Assembly (NCBI RefSeq): GCF_008039575.1
Contig: NZ_VDUY01000001.1
Span: 186,001 to 250,000, forward strand
Length of the DNA stretch: 64,000 nt
Origin: Zeimonas arvi
GTDB taxonomy: Bacteria > Pseudomonadota > Gammaproteobacteria > Burkholderiales > Burkholderiaceae_E
Direction: 5' to 3'
Both the position numbers and the translations under genes were made by a program. The notes beneath the pieces were generated by a model that searched no databases, had not been told where the DNA came from, and saw only the letters and a list, made by a program, of their open reading frames with translations. Positions 1-8,053 of this stretch are shown here, in pieces (positions within the stretch are counted from its first letter, which is position 1; each line of letters opens with the position of its first letter).

Positions 1-324
1 CGGCTGCAGCAGCGCGTGCGCCGCGATCTCCAGGATGTCGTTGGAGCCGTTGCCCAGCGTGATCCAGTCCTGGGGCACCGCGTAACGGCGGGCGATCTCG
101 GCCTTGAGGTCGAAGCCGTTGGAGTCCGGGTAGCGCCCGAGCTCGTCCATGGCGGCCATCATCGCGCGCCGCGCCGACTCCGGCATGCCGAGCGGGTTCT
201 CGTTCGAGGCCAGCTTGACGATCGAGGCCTCGTCGAGGCCGTATTCCCGGGCCAGCTCGCCGATCGGCTTGCCGGCCTGGTAGGGCGCGATCTTCCGGAC
301 GTATTCGGGTGCGTGGATGCTCAT
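1..324 (-). CDS. hisC: Histidinol-phosphate aminotransferase, N-terminal part (cut by window start)
   Basis: This is the first 108 codons of a PLP-dependent class I/II aminotransferase; the gene runs off the left edge. The product converts imidazole-acetol phosphate and glutamate to histidinol phosphate, and many HisC2 forms also transaminate phenylpyruvate or arogenate. The visible N-terminus starts MSIHAPEYVRKIAPY and contains the family signature KLASNENPLG (about residues 41-50), followed by GRYPDSNG and the LGNGSND segment before the PLP-binding core. In betaproteobacteria hisC normally lies directly after pheA and before tyrA; here about 12.5 kb of transporter genes separates it from pheA. 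The start is ATG at 324. Identity as HisC is well supported; the rest of the gene cannot be seen. Confidence 0.85.
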   Translation of the reverse strand, partial: MSIHAPEYVRKIAPYQAGKPIGELAREYGLDEASIVKLASNENPLGMPESARRAMMAAMDELGRYPDSNGFDLKAEIARRYAVPQDWITLGNGSNDILEIAAHALLQP

Positions 325-360
325 GGACGGATCCTGTGCCAAACCCGAAAGGATAACCCG

Positions 361-393
361 GCACCGGGCGGCGGCCTTCCGGCCGGCCGGTGC
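361..393. repeat. GC-rich inverted repeat between acyl-CoA synthetase and hisC
   Basis: Outer arms GCACCGG (361-367) and CCGGTGC (387-393) enclose an inner GGCC-TTCC-GGCC hairpin. It lies in the 92-base gap between the ligase stop and the hisC start. No T-run follows on the minus strand, so it is not a canonical intrinsic terminator; an attenuating or RNA-stabilising hairpin is possible. Confidence 0.3.
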
Positions 394-416
394 CGCGCCC
401 CGCCCGTCGCCCAGCC

Positions 417-2141
417 CTACAGCCTCTCGCGCAGCACCCGCTTGAGCAGCTTGCCGTTCGGATTGCGCGGCAGCGGCTCGGTCGTGATCGTGACCGTCTC
501 CGGCACCTTGTAGTCGGCCAGCCGCTCGGCACAGAAGGCCCGGATGGCCTCGGCGTCGACCGCCGGATCGGTGGCATGAACGAAGGCGTGCACCCGCTCG
601 CCGAGCACCGGGCAGGGGCGCCCGACCACGGCCGCCTCGACCACGCCCGGCATCGCGGCGATCAGGTTCTCGACCTCCACGCTGAAGATCTTGTAGCCGC
701 CGCGGTTCAGCATGTCCTTCTTGCGGTCGAACACCCGCACGAAGCCGTCGGCGTCGACCGACCCCAGGTCGCCCGAGTGCCACCAGCCGGCGGTGAACTC
801 GCGGGCGGTGGCGGCCTCGTCGTTCCAGTAGCCGCGCACCACCATCGGGCCGGAGATCCACAGCTCGCCGACCTCCCCCGGCGGCAGCTCGCGGCCGTCG
901 TCGTCCACCGCGATCACGTCGGCGCAGGGCAAGGCCACGCCGACCGAGTCGGCGTGATCGCGAGTCAGGCCGGCCGGGATCATCGTGGTCGGCGACGTGG
1001 TCTCGGTGGCCCCGTAGGCGTTGAGCAAGGTCAGGCCCGGCAGCCGCGCGGCCAGCGCGTCGATCGTGGCGACCGGCATCGGCGCACCGCCGTAGCCGCC
1101 GATCCGCCAGGCGGACAGGTCGTGGACGTCGAAGTCCGGCTGCAGCAGCGCGAGGTTGTACATGGCCGGCACCATCAGCGTGTGGCTGATGCGCTCGCGC
1201 GCGGCCAGGGCGAGGAACTCGGCCGCCTTGAAGGCCGGCATCACGACCAGCGCGCCGCCGGCCGCCACGAAGGACGCGATGTTGGCGATCAGCCCGGTCA
1301 CGTGACTGGCGGGCACCGCTAGCAGCGAGCGGTCTTCGGCCGCAATGCCCATGCAGGACACGAAGTGGGCGGCCGAGTGCACCACGTTCAGGTGGGTCAG
1401 CATCGCGCCCTTGGGGCGGCCGGTCGTGCCGGAGGTGTACAGGATCACCGCAGCCGCTTCCTCTTCGACCGCGGCAGCCTCGCGCAGCGGCGAGGCGGAC
1501 GCCAGTTCGGAGAAGGCGAGCGAGGGTTCGCCGGGGCGCTCCTCGGGCGCGCCCTCTGGCGGCGCGCTCGGCTGGGGCGCACCGCCTGCGACGTGCTCCG
1601 GCGGCGGGCAAGCCACCCGGAGAGCCAGCATCGGCAGCTCGGCCGCCGCCGGCAGCCGGCCCGCCAGCTCCGCGTCGTGGAATACCGCCCGCGCGCCGCA
1701 GTGGCCGAGGATCCACCTCAGCCCGTCGCGCTGCTCGCGCGCGCCGATCGGAACGGCGATCGCGCCGATCCGCTGGATCGCGAACAGCGCGATCACGAAC
1801 TCGGGGCGATTGGACACGAAGAGCGCCACCCGGTCACCGGCCTCGATGCCGCGGGCCGCCAGCCCGCCGGCGACCCGCGCGACCCGCTCGTCGAGTCCGC
1901 GCCAGTCGAGCCTGAGATGGCCGCAGACCAATGCCTCGCGATCGGGGTGGGCCGCGACGGTCGCGGCGAAGAGATCGTGGAACGAGCGCGCGCGCCCGAC
2001 GAAACAGCGAACCACCCGATCGCCGAAATGCGCCTCGTGCCGAATCGCCGGCAGCCGGCGGTCGGCCCACCAGTTGCCCGGCCCGCTCCGCGCCGCGCCC
2101 TGCCCCGCCTGCGCCTCGATTGCGCTGCCTGTCCCGCTCAC
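417..2141 (-). CDS. Acyl-CoA synthetase (class I adenylate-forming, FadD-like AMP ligase)
   Basis: A 574-residue AMP-dependent ligase that activates a carboxylic acid to its acyl-AMP and then its CoA thioester in the cytosol. Visible motifs are the P-loop-like YTSGTTGRPKGAML (about 235-248), YGATETTS, GELWISGP, the hinge/core motif WWHSGDLG...DGFVRVFDRKKDM and the C-terminal catalytic lysine motif PRNPNGKLLKR near residue 565. I chose the GTG start at 2141 because its GTGA overlaps the stop of the upstream ABC ATPase; the frame stays open further upstream, but that part is antisense-like shadow. The ligase is the last gene of the livK-H-M-G-F operon, which suggests that the imported compound is an organic acid it activates. 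The substrate (aromatic or branched aliphatic acid) cannot be read from the sequence. Confidence 0.85.
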   Translation of the reverse strand: MSGTGSAIEAQAGQGAARSGPGNWWADRRLPAIRHEAHFGDRVVRCFVGRARSFHDLFAATVAAHPDREALVCGHLRLDWRGLDERVARVAGGLAARGIEAGDRVALFVSNRPEFVIALFAIQRIGAIAVPIGAREQRDGLRWILGHCGARAVFHDAELAGRLPAAAELPMLALRVACPPPEHVAGGAPQPSAPPEGAPEERPGEPSLAFSELASASPLREAAAVEEEAAAVILYTSGTTGRPKGAMLTHLNVVHSAAHFVSCMGIAAEDRSLLAVPASHVTGLIANIASFVAAGGALVVMPAFKAAEFLALAARERISHTLMVPAMYNLALLQPDFDVHDLSAWRIGGYGGAPMPVATIDALAARLPGLTLLNAYGATETTSPTTMIPAGLTRDHADSVGVALPCADVIAVDDDGRELPPGEVGELWISGPMVVRGYWNDEAATAREFTAGWWHSGDLGSVDADGFVRVFDRKKDMLNRGGYKIFSVEVENLIAAMPGVVEAAVVGRPCPVLGERVHAFVHATDPAVDAEAIRAFCAERLADYKVPETVTITTEPLPRNPNGKLLKRVLRERL

Positions 2142-2791
2142 GCCGCCTTCTCCTTCGCGTTGGCGCCCCGCTCGATCACCACTTCGCGGTCGAGCATCGA
2201 CGCCGCGTGGTTGAGCTCGGACTGCGCGATCACGACGGTCAGGTCCTTGCCGCGCAGGCCGAACACGACCTCCGACAGGCGCTGCGAGAGCGCCGGCGCC
2301 ACGCCCTCGAAAGGCTCGTCGAGCAGCAGCAGCCGCGTGCCGACGGCCAGCGCGCGCGCCAGCGCGACCAGCTTCTGCTGGCCGCCCGAGAGCAGCAGCG
2401 CGCGGCGCTCGCGCATCTCTCGCAGCTCGGGCAGCACCTCGTAGACCCGCGCCAGGCGCTCGCGCTCGTCCAGCGTCTTCGAGACCCACACCGGCACGAG
2501 GATGTTCTCCTCGACGGTGAGCTCCGGCACCAGGCCGCGGTCCTCGGGCATGTAGCCCACGCCCATTGCCGCGCGGGCGTGCCGCGGCACGGTCGCCAGG
2601 TCGACGCCGTCCCACGAGACCCGGCCCGCGATCGGCGTCAGGTGCCCCATGATGGTTCGCAGCAGCGTGGTCTTGCCGGCGCCGTTGCGCCCGACCAGCC
2701 CGACCATGCTCCCACGCTCGACCGCGAGCGAGAAGCCGCGCAGCGCCTGCACCGACTGGATCGTCACGTTGACCGATTCGATGTTCAGCAT
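2138..2791 (-). CDS. livF: ABC transporter ATPase, LivF-type (system 1)
   Basis: One of the two ATPases of a HAAT (branched-chain amino acid type) importer. Walker A GRNGAGKT is at residues 34-41, the ABC signature is LLSGGQQK, and Walker B is LLLDEP. At 217 residues it is shorter than the usual LivF of about 235. The region after Walker B reads VVIAQSELNHA where canonical LivF proteins have a VEQN switch, and the C-terminus ends early. Translation is coupled to the ligase (GTGA overlap) and the start lies two bases after the LivG stop. It should pair with the adjacent LivG; the variant switch region is unusual but the nucleotide-binding core is intact. Confidence 0.87.
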   Translation of the reverse strand: MLNIESVNVTIQSVQALRGFSLAVERGSMVGLVGRNGAGKTTLLRTIMGHLTPIAGRVSWDGVDLATVPRHARAAMGVGYMPEDRGLVPELTVEENILVPVWVSKTLDERERLARVYEVLPELREMRERRALLLSGGQQKLVALARALAVGTRLLLLDEPFEGVAPALSQRLSEVVFGLRGKDLTVVIAQSELNHAASMLDREVVIERGANAKEKAA

Positions 2792-2793
2792 GT

Positions 2794-3549
2794 TCAGGCC
2801 CCCTGCCGCAACGAGCCGGTGACGTAGCGCTGGACCTGCTCGTCGGCCAGCACCGCGTCGGGCGGGTCGTCGGCGATCACTCGCCCGCTGTAGAACGCGA
2901 TCACGCGGTCCGCGTAGCGGGTCACGATCTCCATGTCGTGCTCCACGAAGAGCACCGTGACCTTCTCGGCGGCCAACGCGCCGGCGATCGTGTCCATCAT
3001 CGGGAACTTCTCCTCCACCGACACGCCGCTCGTGGGCTCGTCGAGCAGCAGCAGCTTGGGCTGGCCGGTGAGCGCCATCGCGATGTCGAGCAGCTTGCGC
3101 ACCCCGCCCGGCAGCTCCGAGACCTTGCGCTGCGCGTGCGCGGCGAGGTCGAATCGCTCGAGCAGCGCCATCGCCCTGGCCCGCCGCCCGGGCGAGCGGG
3201 CCGGCTTCCAGAAGGACAGCTCGCCGTCGTTGCAGGCGGCGGCGACCAGCATGTTGTCCAGTGCGGTCATGTCCAGCGCCAGCTGCGGGATCTGGAACGA
3301 GCGCGCCACGCCCAGCCGGGTGATCCGGCGCGGGCCCAGGCCGGTGATCTCCCGGCCGTCGAGCGCGATCGTGCCGGCGTCCGGCTTCAGGTAGCCGGTC
3401 ACCATGTTCACGAAGGTGGTCTTGCCGGCGCCGTTGCTGCCGATCAGGCTGACCCGCTGACCGGAGGGGACCTCGATGTTCACGTCGTCGGCGGCGGTCA
3501 CCGCGCCGAAGGACTTCATCAGGCCGCGGGCCGAAAGCATCGTCGTCAT
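2794..3549 (-). CDS. livG: ABC transporter ATPase, LivG-type (system 1)
   Basis: Second ATPase of importer system 1, 251 residues, a normal length. Walker A GSNGAGKT lies at residues 37-44. The LivG-type SFQIPQ stretch follows, then a signature-like ELPGGVRK, Walker B LLLLDEPTSG and a canonical VEHDM switch histidine. The signature has P instead of S in the usual LSGG, which is seen in some family members. The ATG start at 3549 overlaps the permease stop (ATGA). It sits cytoplasmically on the LivHM permease pair encoded just upstream. Confidence 0.9.
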   Translation of the reverse strand: MTTMLSARGLMKSFGAVTAADDVNIEVPSGQRVSLIGSNGAGKTTFVNMVTGYLKPDAGTIALDGREITGLGPRRITRLGVARSFQIPQLALDMTALDNMLVAAACNDGELSFWKPARSPGRRARAMALLERFDLAAHAQRKVSELPGGVRKLLDIAMALTGQPKLLLLDEPTSGVSVEEKFPMMDTIAGALAAEKVTVLFVEHDMEIVTRYADRVIAFYSGRVIADDPPDAVLADEQVQRYVTGSLRQGA

Positions 3550-4514
3550 GCCCGGGCCTCCTGCTCGGCGCGACGCGCGACCTGGCGGTCGATCCAGAGC
3601 GAGCCGAGCCCGCGGGGCAGGAAACGGATCACGACCAGCAGGAACAGGCCCATCGCGAGCTGCCAGGTGTTCGGGAAATAGAGGTTGGAGAACGAGCGGA
3701 CGACCTCGACCACGAAGGAGGCCAGGAACACCGCCAGCATGCTGTGGTGGCCGGAGAGGATCGCCACGAAGACGAACTCGCCCGAGGTGGTCCAGTAGCT
3801 GAAGTTGGGCTCGATGTGGCCCAGCGCCAGAACCGTCAGCGCGCCGCCCACGCCGCCCAGGAAGGCCGCGAACACGAAGTTCACCGCGATCGCCCCCGAC
3901 ACCGAGGCGCCCAGGTACTCGATCCGAAGTTCGTTCTCGCGAATGGCCAGCGAGACCATGCCGCGCACCGAGTCGCTGTAGACGCGGGCCACCGTCGCCA
4001 GCAGGCCCACCAGCACCACCGCGACCGAGTAGAGCGCGAGGTTCGCGCCTTCCGACGAGATCTCGTTGCCGAACAGCGTGGGCCGGCTCACGTTGAAGCC
4101 GTCCGAGCCGCCCATGGCCTCGGACTTGACCAGGATGCCGTAGAGCACCATCGAGATCGCCAGCGTGAGCATCGCGAAGAAAATGCCGCGATATCGCGAG
4201 AGCAAGGGCGAGAACGGCGCGGCCAGCAGCGCAGCGGCAAGGCCGCCGCCCAGCACCAGCACCACTGCGTCGGTGATGCCGGTGTGGTTGGCGAGCAGCG
4301 CGGCGGCGTAGCCGCCGGCCGCGAACACGAAGCCCTGCCCGAAGGAGACCACGCCGCTGCGCATCAGCAGCACGATGCCCATCGACACCAGGCCATGGGA
4401 GATCGCCATCGTGGACAGGAACAGCAGCCACTTGGGCATGACGAAGCCGGCGGCCAGCAGCGCCACGATGGCGGCCCCGCCGGCCAGCGCGGTCTTGAGG
4501 ATCGGGTTGTCCAT
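3546..4514 (-). CDS. livM: ABC transporter permease, LivM-type (system 1)
   Basis: A 322-residue inner-membrane permease with about eight to nine hydrophobic segments. The family landmark GVVSFGQGFVFAAGGY (near residues 65-80) corresponds to the LSLGHGAFFGIGAY-type motif of LivM proteins, and SLAIRENELRIEYLG is the cytoplasmic EAA-like loop that contacts the ATPases. The start is ATG at 4514, overlapping the LivH stop by one base; the stop overlaps the LivG start. It forms a heterodimeric channel with the adjacent LivH. The substrate is not readable from the permease. Confidence 0.9.
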   Translation of the reverse strand: MDNPILKTALAGGAAIVALLAAGFVMPKWLLFLSTMAISHGLVSMGIVLLMRSGVVSFGQGFVFAAGGYAAALLANHTGITDAVVLVLGGGLAAALLAAPFSPLLSRYRGIFFAMLTLAISMVLYGILVKSEAMGGSDGFNVSRPTLFGNEISSEGANLALYSVAVVLVGLLATVARVYSDSVRGMVSLAIRENELRIEYLGASVSGAIAVNFVFAAFLGGVGGALTVLALGHIEPNFSYWTTSGEFVFVAILSGHHSMLAVFLASFVVEVVRSFSNLYFPNTWQLAMGLFLLVVIRFLPRGLGSLWIDRQVARRAEQEARA

Positions 4515-5407
4515 CAGATCTTCCTTGCCTGAACTCGCTGGAACAGCCCCTCGGGCCGGAACACCAGCACGATGGCCATCGCGATGTAGATGCTGAACAG
4601 CTCGGCTGCGGGCCAGGTGTGGACCGCGAGCGCCCGGGCCAGCCCGACGATCAGCGCGCCGATGGCCGCGCCCTCGATGCTGCCCAGGCCGCCGATGATG
4701 ACGACCGCGAACGAAACGATGATCACGCCCACCGACAGGCCGGGCTGCACCGACACCATCGGCGCGGTGAGCGCCCCGGCGAGCGCGGCGAGGAAGATCC
4801 CGAACATGAAGGCGAATGTGTAGATGCGCGACACGTTCACCCCCATGCTGGAGGCGATCTCGTCGCTGTGGATCACCGCGAGCACGATCTTGCCGATGCG
4901 CGTGCGGTTCAGCCCCCACCACACGGCCAGCCCGCAGAGCACCGCCACGATGATCAGCATGAAGTCGTAGCCGACGTAGGACAGCGTGCCGAACTCGACG
5001 TTGCCGAACAGCATGTAGGGTTCGCTCACGTAGTAGGGCGTGGGCCCCCAGACCAGCTTGGTGACGTCTTCGAGGATCAGGAAGAGCGCATAGGTGACGA
5101 GCACCAGCAGCACCTCGTCGCGTCCGTAGAACACGCGCAGCAGGCCGCGCTCGGTGAGCGGCGCCAGCAGCGCGGCCACCGCGACCGCTGCCAGCAGCAT
5201 GGCCACCGGAGAGAGCTCGGGCGCGAGCCCGAGGGTGGCGAACCAGCCCACGAAGGAGGCGGCCGCGTAGGCGCCCACCGCGTAGAAGCTGCCATGGGCG
5301 ATGTTGAGGATCTTCAGCACGCCGAAGACCAGCGTCAGTCCGAGCGCGACGATGAACAGCCACGACGCGTAGACGATGCCGTCGATCAGGATGGTGAGTG
5401 CAAGCAT
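4514..5407 (-). CDS. livH: ABC transporter permease, LivH-type (system 1)
   Basis: A 297-residue inner-membrane permease. Its N-terminus carries the LivH hallmark GLTLVFGVLKILNIAHGSFYAVGAY (residues about 23-47), and SDEIASSMGVNVSRIYTFAF is the coupling-helix region. Several hydrophobic segments follow, ending in VFRPEGLFQRV, the usual LivH C-terminus. It follows the solute-binding protein gene after a 121-base gap, in the order K-H-M-G-F. Partner of the downstream LivM. Confidence 0.92.
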   Translation of the reverse strand: MLALTILIDGIVYASWLFIVALGLTLVFGVLKILNIAHGSFYAVGAYAAASFVGWFATLGLAPELSPVAMLLAAVAVAALLAPLTERGLLRVFYGRDEVLLVLVTYALFLILEDVTKLVWGPTPYYVSEPYMLFGNVEFGTLSYVGYDFMLIIVAVLCGLAVWWGLNRTRIGKIVLAVIHSDEIASSMGVNVSRIYTFAFMFGIFLAALAGALTAPMVSVQPGLSVGVIIVSFAVVIIGGLGSIEGAAIGALIVGLARALAVHTWPAAELFSIYIAMAIVLVFRPEGLFQRVQARKI

Positions 5408-5528
5408 CGGAGGATTCCGGGCGGGGGGCGCAGCGGCTGCGCCCCCCTGTTCGAATGCGCCCGCGGTCGTTGCCGACCTCGGGCGAAGGCACTGCGAAAG
5501 CAGCCGCCAGGCGATCAGGCCCGAGGGC

Positions 5529-6833
5529 TCAGCACTTCGCTCCCTTGAAGCCGGCCTTGATCCAGTCCTCGGCCTTCATGTCGGCAGGCGGGTTCACGCA
5601 CTCCGCAGGGAAGCGGACGATGTCGACGATGTCGACCCGCTTCTTCTCCTTGTTGTACTGCGTGCGGCCGATCGCGGTCGGCTGGATCGCCTGATGGCCC
5701 TTGCCGTTGACCATCTGGATCTTGCCGGCCGGCGACTCCCACTCGAAGCCCTTCAGCGCGGCGGCGAGCTGCTCGGGGCTGGGCTTCTTGCCGCCGTTCG
5801 CGGCGATCGCCTTCTCGGCGACGAGCTTCAGGCCCAGCAGCGCCTGCGCCATCCGGTACGGCGCCTGCACCGGGTACACGTTGTACTTCTTCTCGTACTC
5901 GGAGAACCACCAGCGGTTGAGCGGCGTGTCGGGCGACATCAGGCCGTAGGCGCCACGGGCGCCGAGGATCACGCCGTCGGGCATCTTGTCGCCCAGGCCA
6001 GGCAGCACGTGGTCGCCGGCCGAGAGCACCACCTGCGAGCGCTTCATCAGGCCCCGCGGCGCCGACTGAAGCATCAGGGCCTGCAGGTCGCCGCCCCACA
6101 GGCTCGAGTGGGTGATCGACGCAGGCTTCTGCAGGAGCGCCGAGATCTCGGTGCCGTACTGGCCGGCGCCGAACTTGGGCCGCAGGTCCTGGCCGGTCTT
6201 CGCATTCGGATACAGCTGCTCCATCGTGAGCTGGAAGTCCTTCAGCGAGTCGTGGCCCCAGGCGTAGTCCTGGTTGATGTAGTTGATCGAGTCGACCTTG
6301 ACGTTCTTCGCCTTCAGGTAGCGGCCCAGCGCCACGTTGTCCATCGTGGCGTGGGCGGCGGTGCGGAACACGTACTCGTAGTCGCGCTCCTCGAAGATCC
6401 GCGGCGTGCCGCAGTCGTAGAGGATCAGGAAACGCTTCATCTCCTCCGCCACCGGCGCCACCGCCAGGCAGTCGCCCGAACTCACGTAGCCGACCACCAC
6501 GTCGACGTTCTCGCGGTCGTAAAGGTTCTTCAGCTCCTGCACCTGCTTGGTCGCCCCGCCGGCCTCGTCGACGTAGATCGCCTCGACCGTCATGCCGCCG
6601 AAGCCCTTCTTGTCGTAGGGTGCGGGCGCGGCGCCGTTGTTGAAGGCCTCGACCAGGAGCTTGGCCCCGTTCACCGCCGGGATGCCGAAGCTCTCGGCCG
6701 CCTGCCCCGACAGGAAGCTGACGACGCCGATGCGAAAGGTCTCCTGCGCCTGGGCCGTGGAAAGCCCGGCCAGGCCGAAGGCTGCCGCGACGGCGGCCGC
6801 CCCGAGCGTGGGCGCGAATCTGCTGCGTTTCAT
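5529..6833 (-). CDS. livK: HAAT-family periplasmic solute-binding protein (system 1)
   Basis: A 434-residue periplasmic binding protein of the branched-chain amino acid/urea/aromatic acid type (PF13458-like). A signal peptide is clear: MKRSR followed by a hydrophobic stretch ending TAQAQ near residue 30. The mature protein begins ETFRIGVVSFLSGQAA, the normal first strand of this fold. I chose ATG 6833 because an AGAGGAGAC ribosome site precedes it and it overlaps the regulator stop codon (TAATG). It is larger than typical LivK (about 370 residues) and resembles the longer group often used for amides, urea or aromatic acids. It delivers its ligand to LivHM(1). Confidence 0.88.
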   Translation of the reverse strand: MKRSRFAPTLGAAAVAAAFGLAGLSTAQAQETFRIGVVSFLSGQAAESFGIPAVNGAKLLVEAFNNGAAPAPYDKKGFGGMTVEAIYVDEAGGATKQVQELKNLYDRENVDVVVGYVSSGDCLAVAPVAEEMKRFLILYDCGTPRIFEERDYEYVFRTAAHATMDNVALGRYLKAKNVKVDSINYINQDYAWGHDSLKDFQLTMEQLYPNAKTGQDLRPKFGAGQYGTEISALLQKPASITHSSLWGGDLQALMLQSAPRGLMKRSQVVLSAGDHVLPGLGDKMPDGVILGARGAYGLMSPDTPLNRWWFSEYEKKYNVYPVQAPYRMAQALLGLKLVAEKAIAANGGKKPSPEQLAAALKGFEWESPAGKIQMVNGKGHQAIQPTAIGRTQYNKEKKRVDIVDIVRFPAECVNPPADMKAEDWIKAGFKGAKC

Positions 6834-7633
6834 TACGGTGTCTCCTCTGTCTCTGTGGTTGCTGCAGGGTGGGAAGTGAAGCCCTGTTCGGGCCAATCGA
6901 CGGGCGCCTCGACATCGAGCCGGGCCACCCGGTAACCGCGCTTGAAGTCTACGAAATGCCGGTGGGTCCAGGCTTCGGCCTCGTCGGGGTCGCGTCGGCG
7001 GATCGCCTCGACGATGCGCCGGTGCGCCTCGAGATTGCGCGCGCCCGCCTGCGGCAGCGTGCGCCGCAGTCGCTCGAAGCTCGGCGCGAGCAGCAGGCTG
7101 ACCGGTTCGCGCGCGAGCATCAGCACCCGGTTGCCCGAGGCACGGGCCACCAGGGCATGGAACTGGACGTCCAGTTCGATGTAGGACTCGCCCCTGGCGA
7201 GCACCGTGTCGGTGCGGGCCAGGTTCGCGTCGAGTGCGGCGAGGTCGCGTTCGGTCGCGTGCTCGGCCGCGAGCCGGGCCGCGCGCGGCTCGAGCGTGAC
7301 GCCGACCTCCCAGAGCTCGCGGAAACTGACCGCTTCCAGAACCATTGCGCGCATCGCGCGCGGCGCGAGGTCGCCCATCCCGGGCTGCGCGATCCGCAGC
7401 CGGCGGCCCGCGGCGCGAACGAGCAGGCCCTCCTGCTCGAGCAGGCGAATCGCCTCGCGGACCGTGGAGCGGTTGACCCCGAAGGTCTCGGCGAGCGCCT
7501 GCTCGGTAGGCAGCGGATCGCCCGGCTTCAGGTGCCCGTCGAGGATGCGCCGCTCGATCCGGTCGGACAGCACCCGGTAGGCCGGGGCATGCCGAAGCGG
7601 TGCGAACACTGTCGACGCAGTGCGGCGCTCCAC
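6833..7633 (-). CDS. GntR-family (FadR/FCD) transcriptional regulator
   Basis: A 266-residue regulator. It has an N-terminal winged helix (RVLSDRIERRILDG ... PTEQALAETFGVNRSTVREAIRLLEQEGLL, residues about 20-75) and a C-terminal all-helical FCD ligand domain. The metal-binding pattern of the FCD domain is present: DVQFHALVARASGN plus two later histidines (AHRRI, THRHF). The frame stays open to another GTG at 7729, but GTG 7633 has a strong AGGGGGAGA ribosome site and matches usual family length, so I prefer it. Its TAA stop overlaps the ATG of the binding-protein gene, so regulator and importer are probably co-translated. A palindromic candidate operator lies upstream (7747-7769). The ligand is probably the transported acid or a CoA derivative. 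Confidence 0.88.
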   Translation of the reverse strand: MERRTASTVFAPLRHAPAYRVLSDRIERRILDGHLKPGDPLPTEQALAETFGVNRSTVREAIRLLEQEGLLVRAAGRRLRIAQPGMGDLAPRAMRAMVLEAVSFRELWEVGVTLEPRAARLAAEHATERDLAALDANLARTDTVLARGESYIELDVQFHALVARASGNRVLMLAREPVSLLLAPSFERLRRTLPQAGARNLEAHRRIVEAIRRRDPDEAEAWTHRHFVDFKRGYRVARLDVEAPVDWPEQGFTSHPAATTETEETP

Positions 7634-8053
7634 GATCGCTGTCTCCCCCTCGCCCCGTTTACTGGTCCGGTCCGCGGAAGCACCCACGGCCCATCGTGTC
7701 TTCTTGCGGCAGACCTTCGTTCTTGCCACGGCCTTCTTGCCACAGCGTTTGCCCGATTGTCGGACAAACGATTCGAGGCTGGATGCTGAACCGAGCAGAA
7801 TCCGACGTCAAGAAGATTCGATGCTGCATTGCAGCGTCGGACCTGCCCCACCGCTTCCGCGCCGGCGGCCGCGCCTTCTGCCACACGGTCGAGGCGCTCG
7901 CCGGAGCCCCGCCGATCGCCGAGCTGGAGTGCGGGATGGACGTTCGCTGAGCGACCACGGAAACGGTGCTGCGCCGGCGGCGCGAAGCCGTCGCGCCGGA
8001 CCGCGGGCGGCGTCGGCGCCACCGATCCAGGCACGGGGCCGGACGCGGCGGGC
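7634..8053. other. Intergenic region between the two liv systems
   Basis: This 420-base stretch lies between the end of system 2 (livM2 stop) and the GntR start. It carries the GntR promoter/operator area, including the 7747-7769 inverted repeat, and GC-rich hairpin-forming sequence just after livM2 (about 7965-8030) without a T-run. I find no convincing coding frame in it. Confidence 0.5.
7747..7769. promoter_or_regulatory. Candidate GntR/FCD operator
   Basis: An inverted repeat with arms GTTTGCCCGA and TCGGACAAAC (9 of 10 positions symmetrical) around a 3-base centre. Nested in it is the perfect odd palindrome TTGTC-G-GACAA (7757-7767). Short palindromes of the TTGTnnnACAA kind are typical of FCD-type GntR regulators. 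It lies about 115-135 bases upstream of the preferred GntR start, fitting autoregulation of the regulator-livK operon. Confidence 0.5.

Noticed and set aside
7634-7729. Extended N-terminus of the GntR regulator from GTG 7729
   Set aside because: The extra 32 residues are not family-like and the site lacks a good ribosome-binding sequence, while GTG 7633 has AGGGGGAGA before it.
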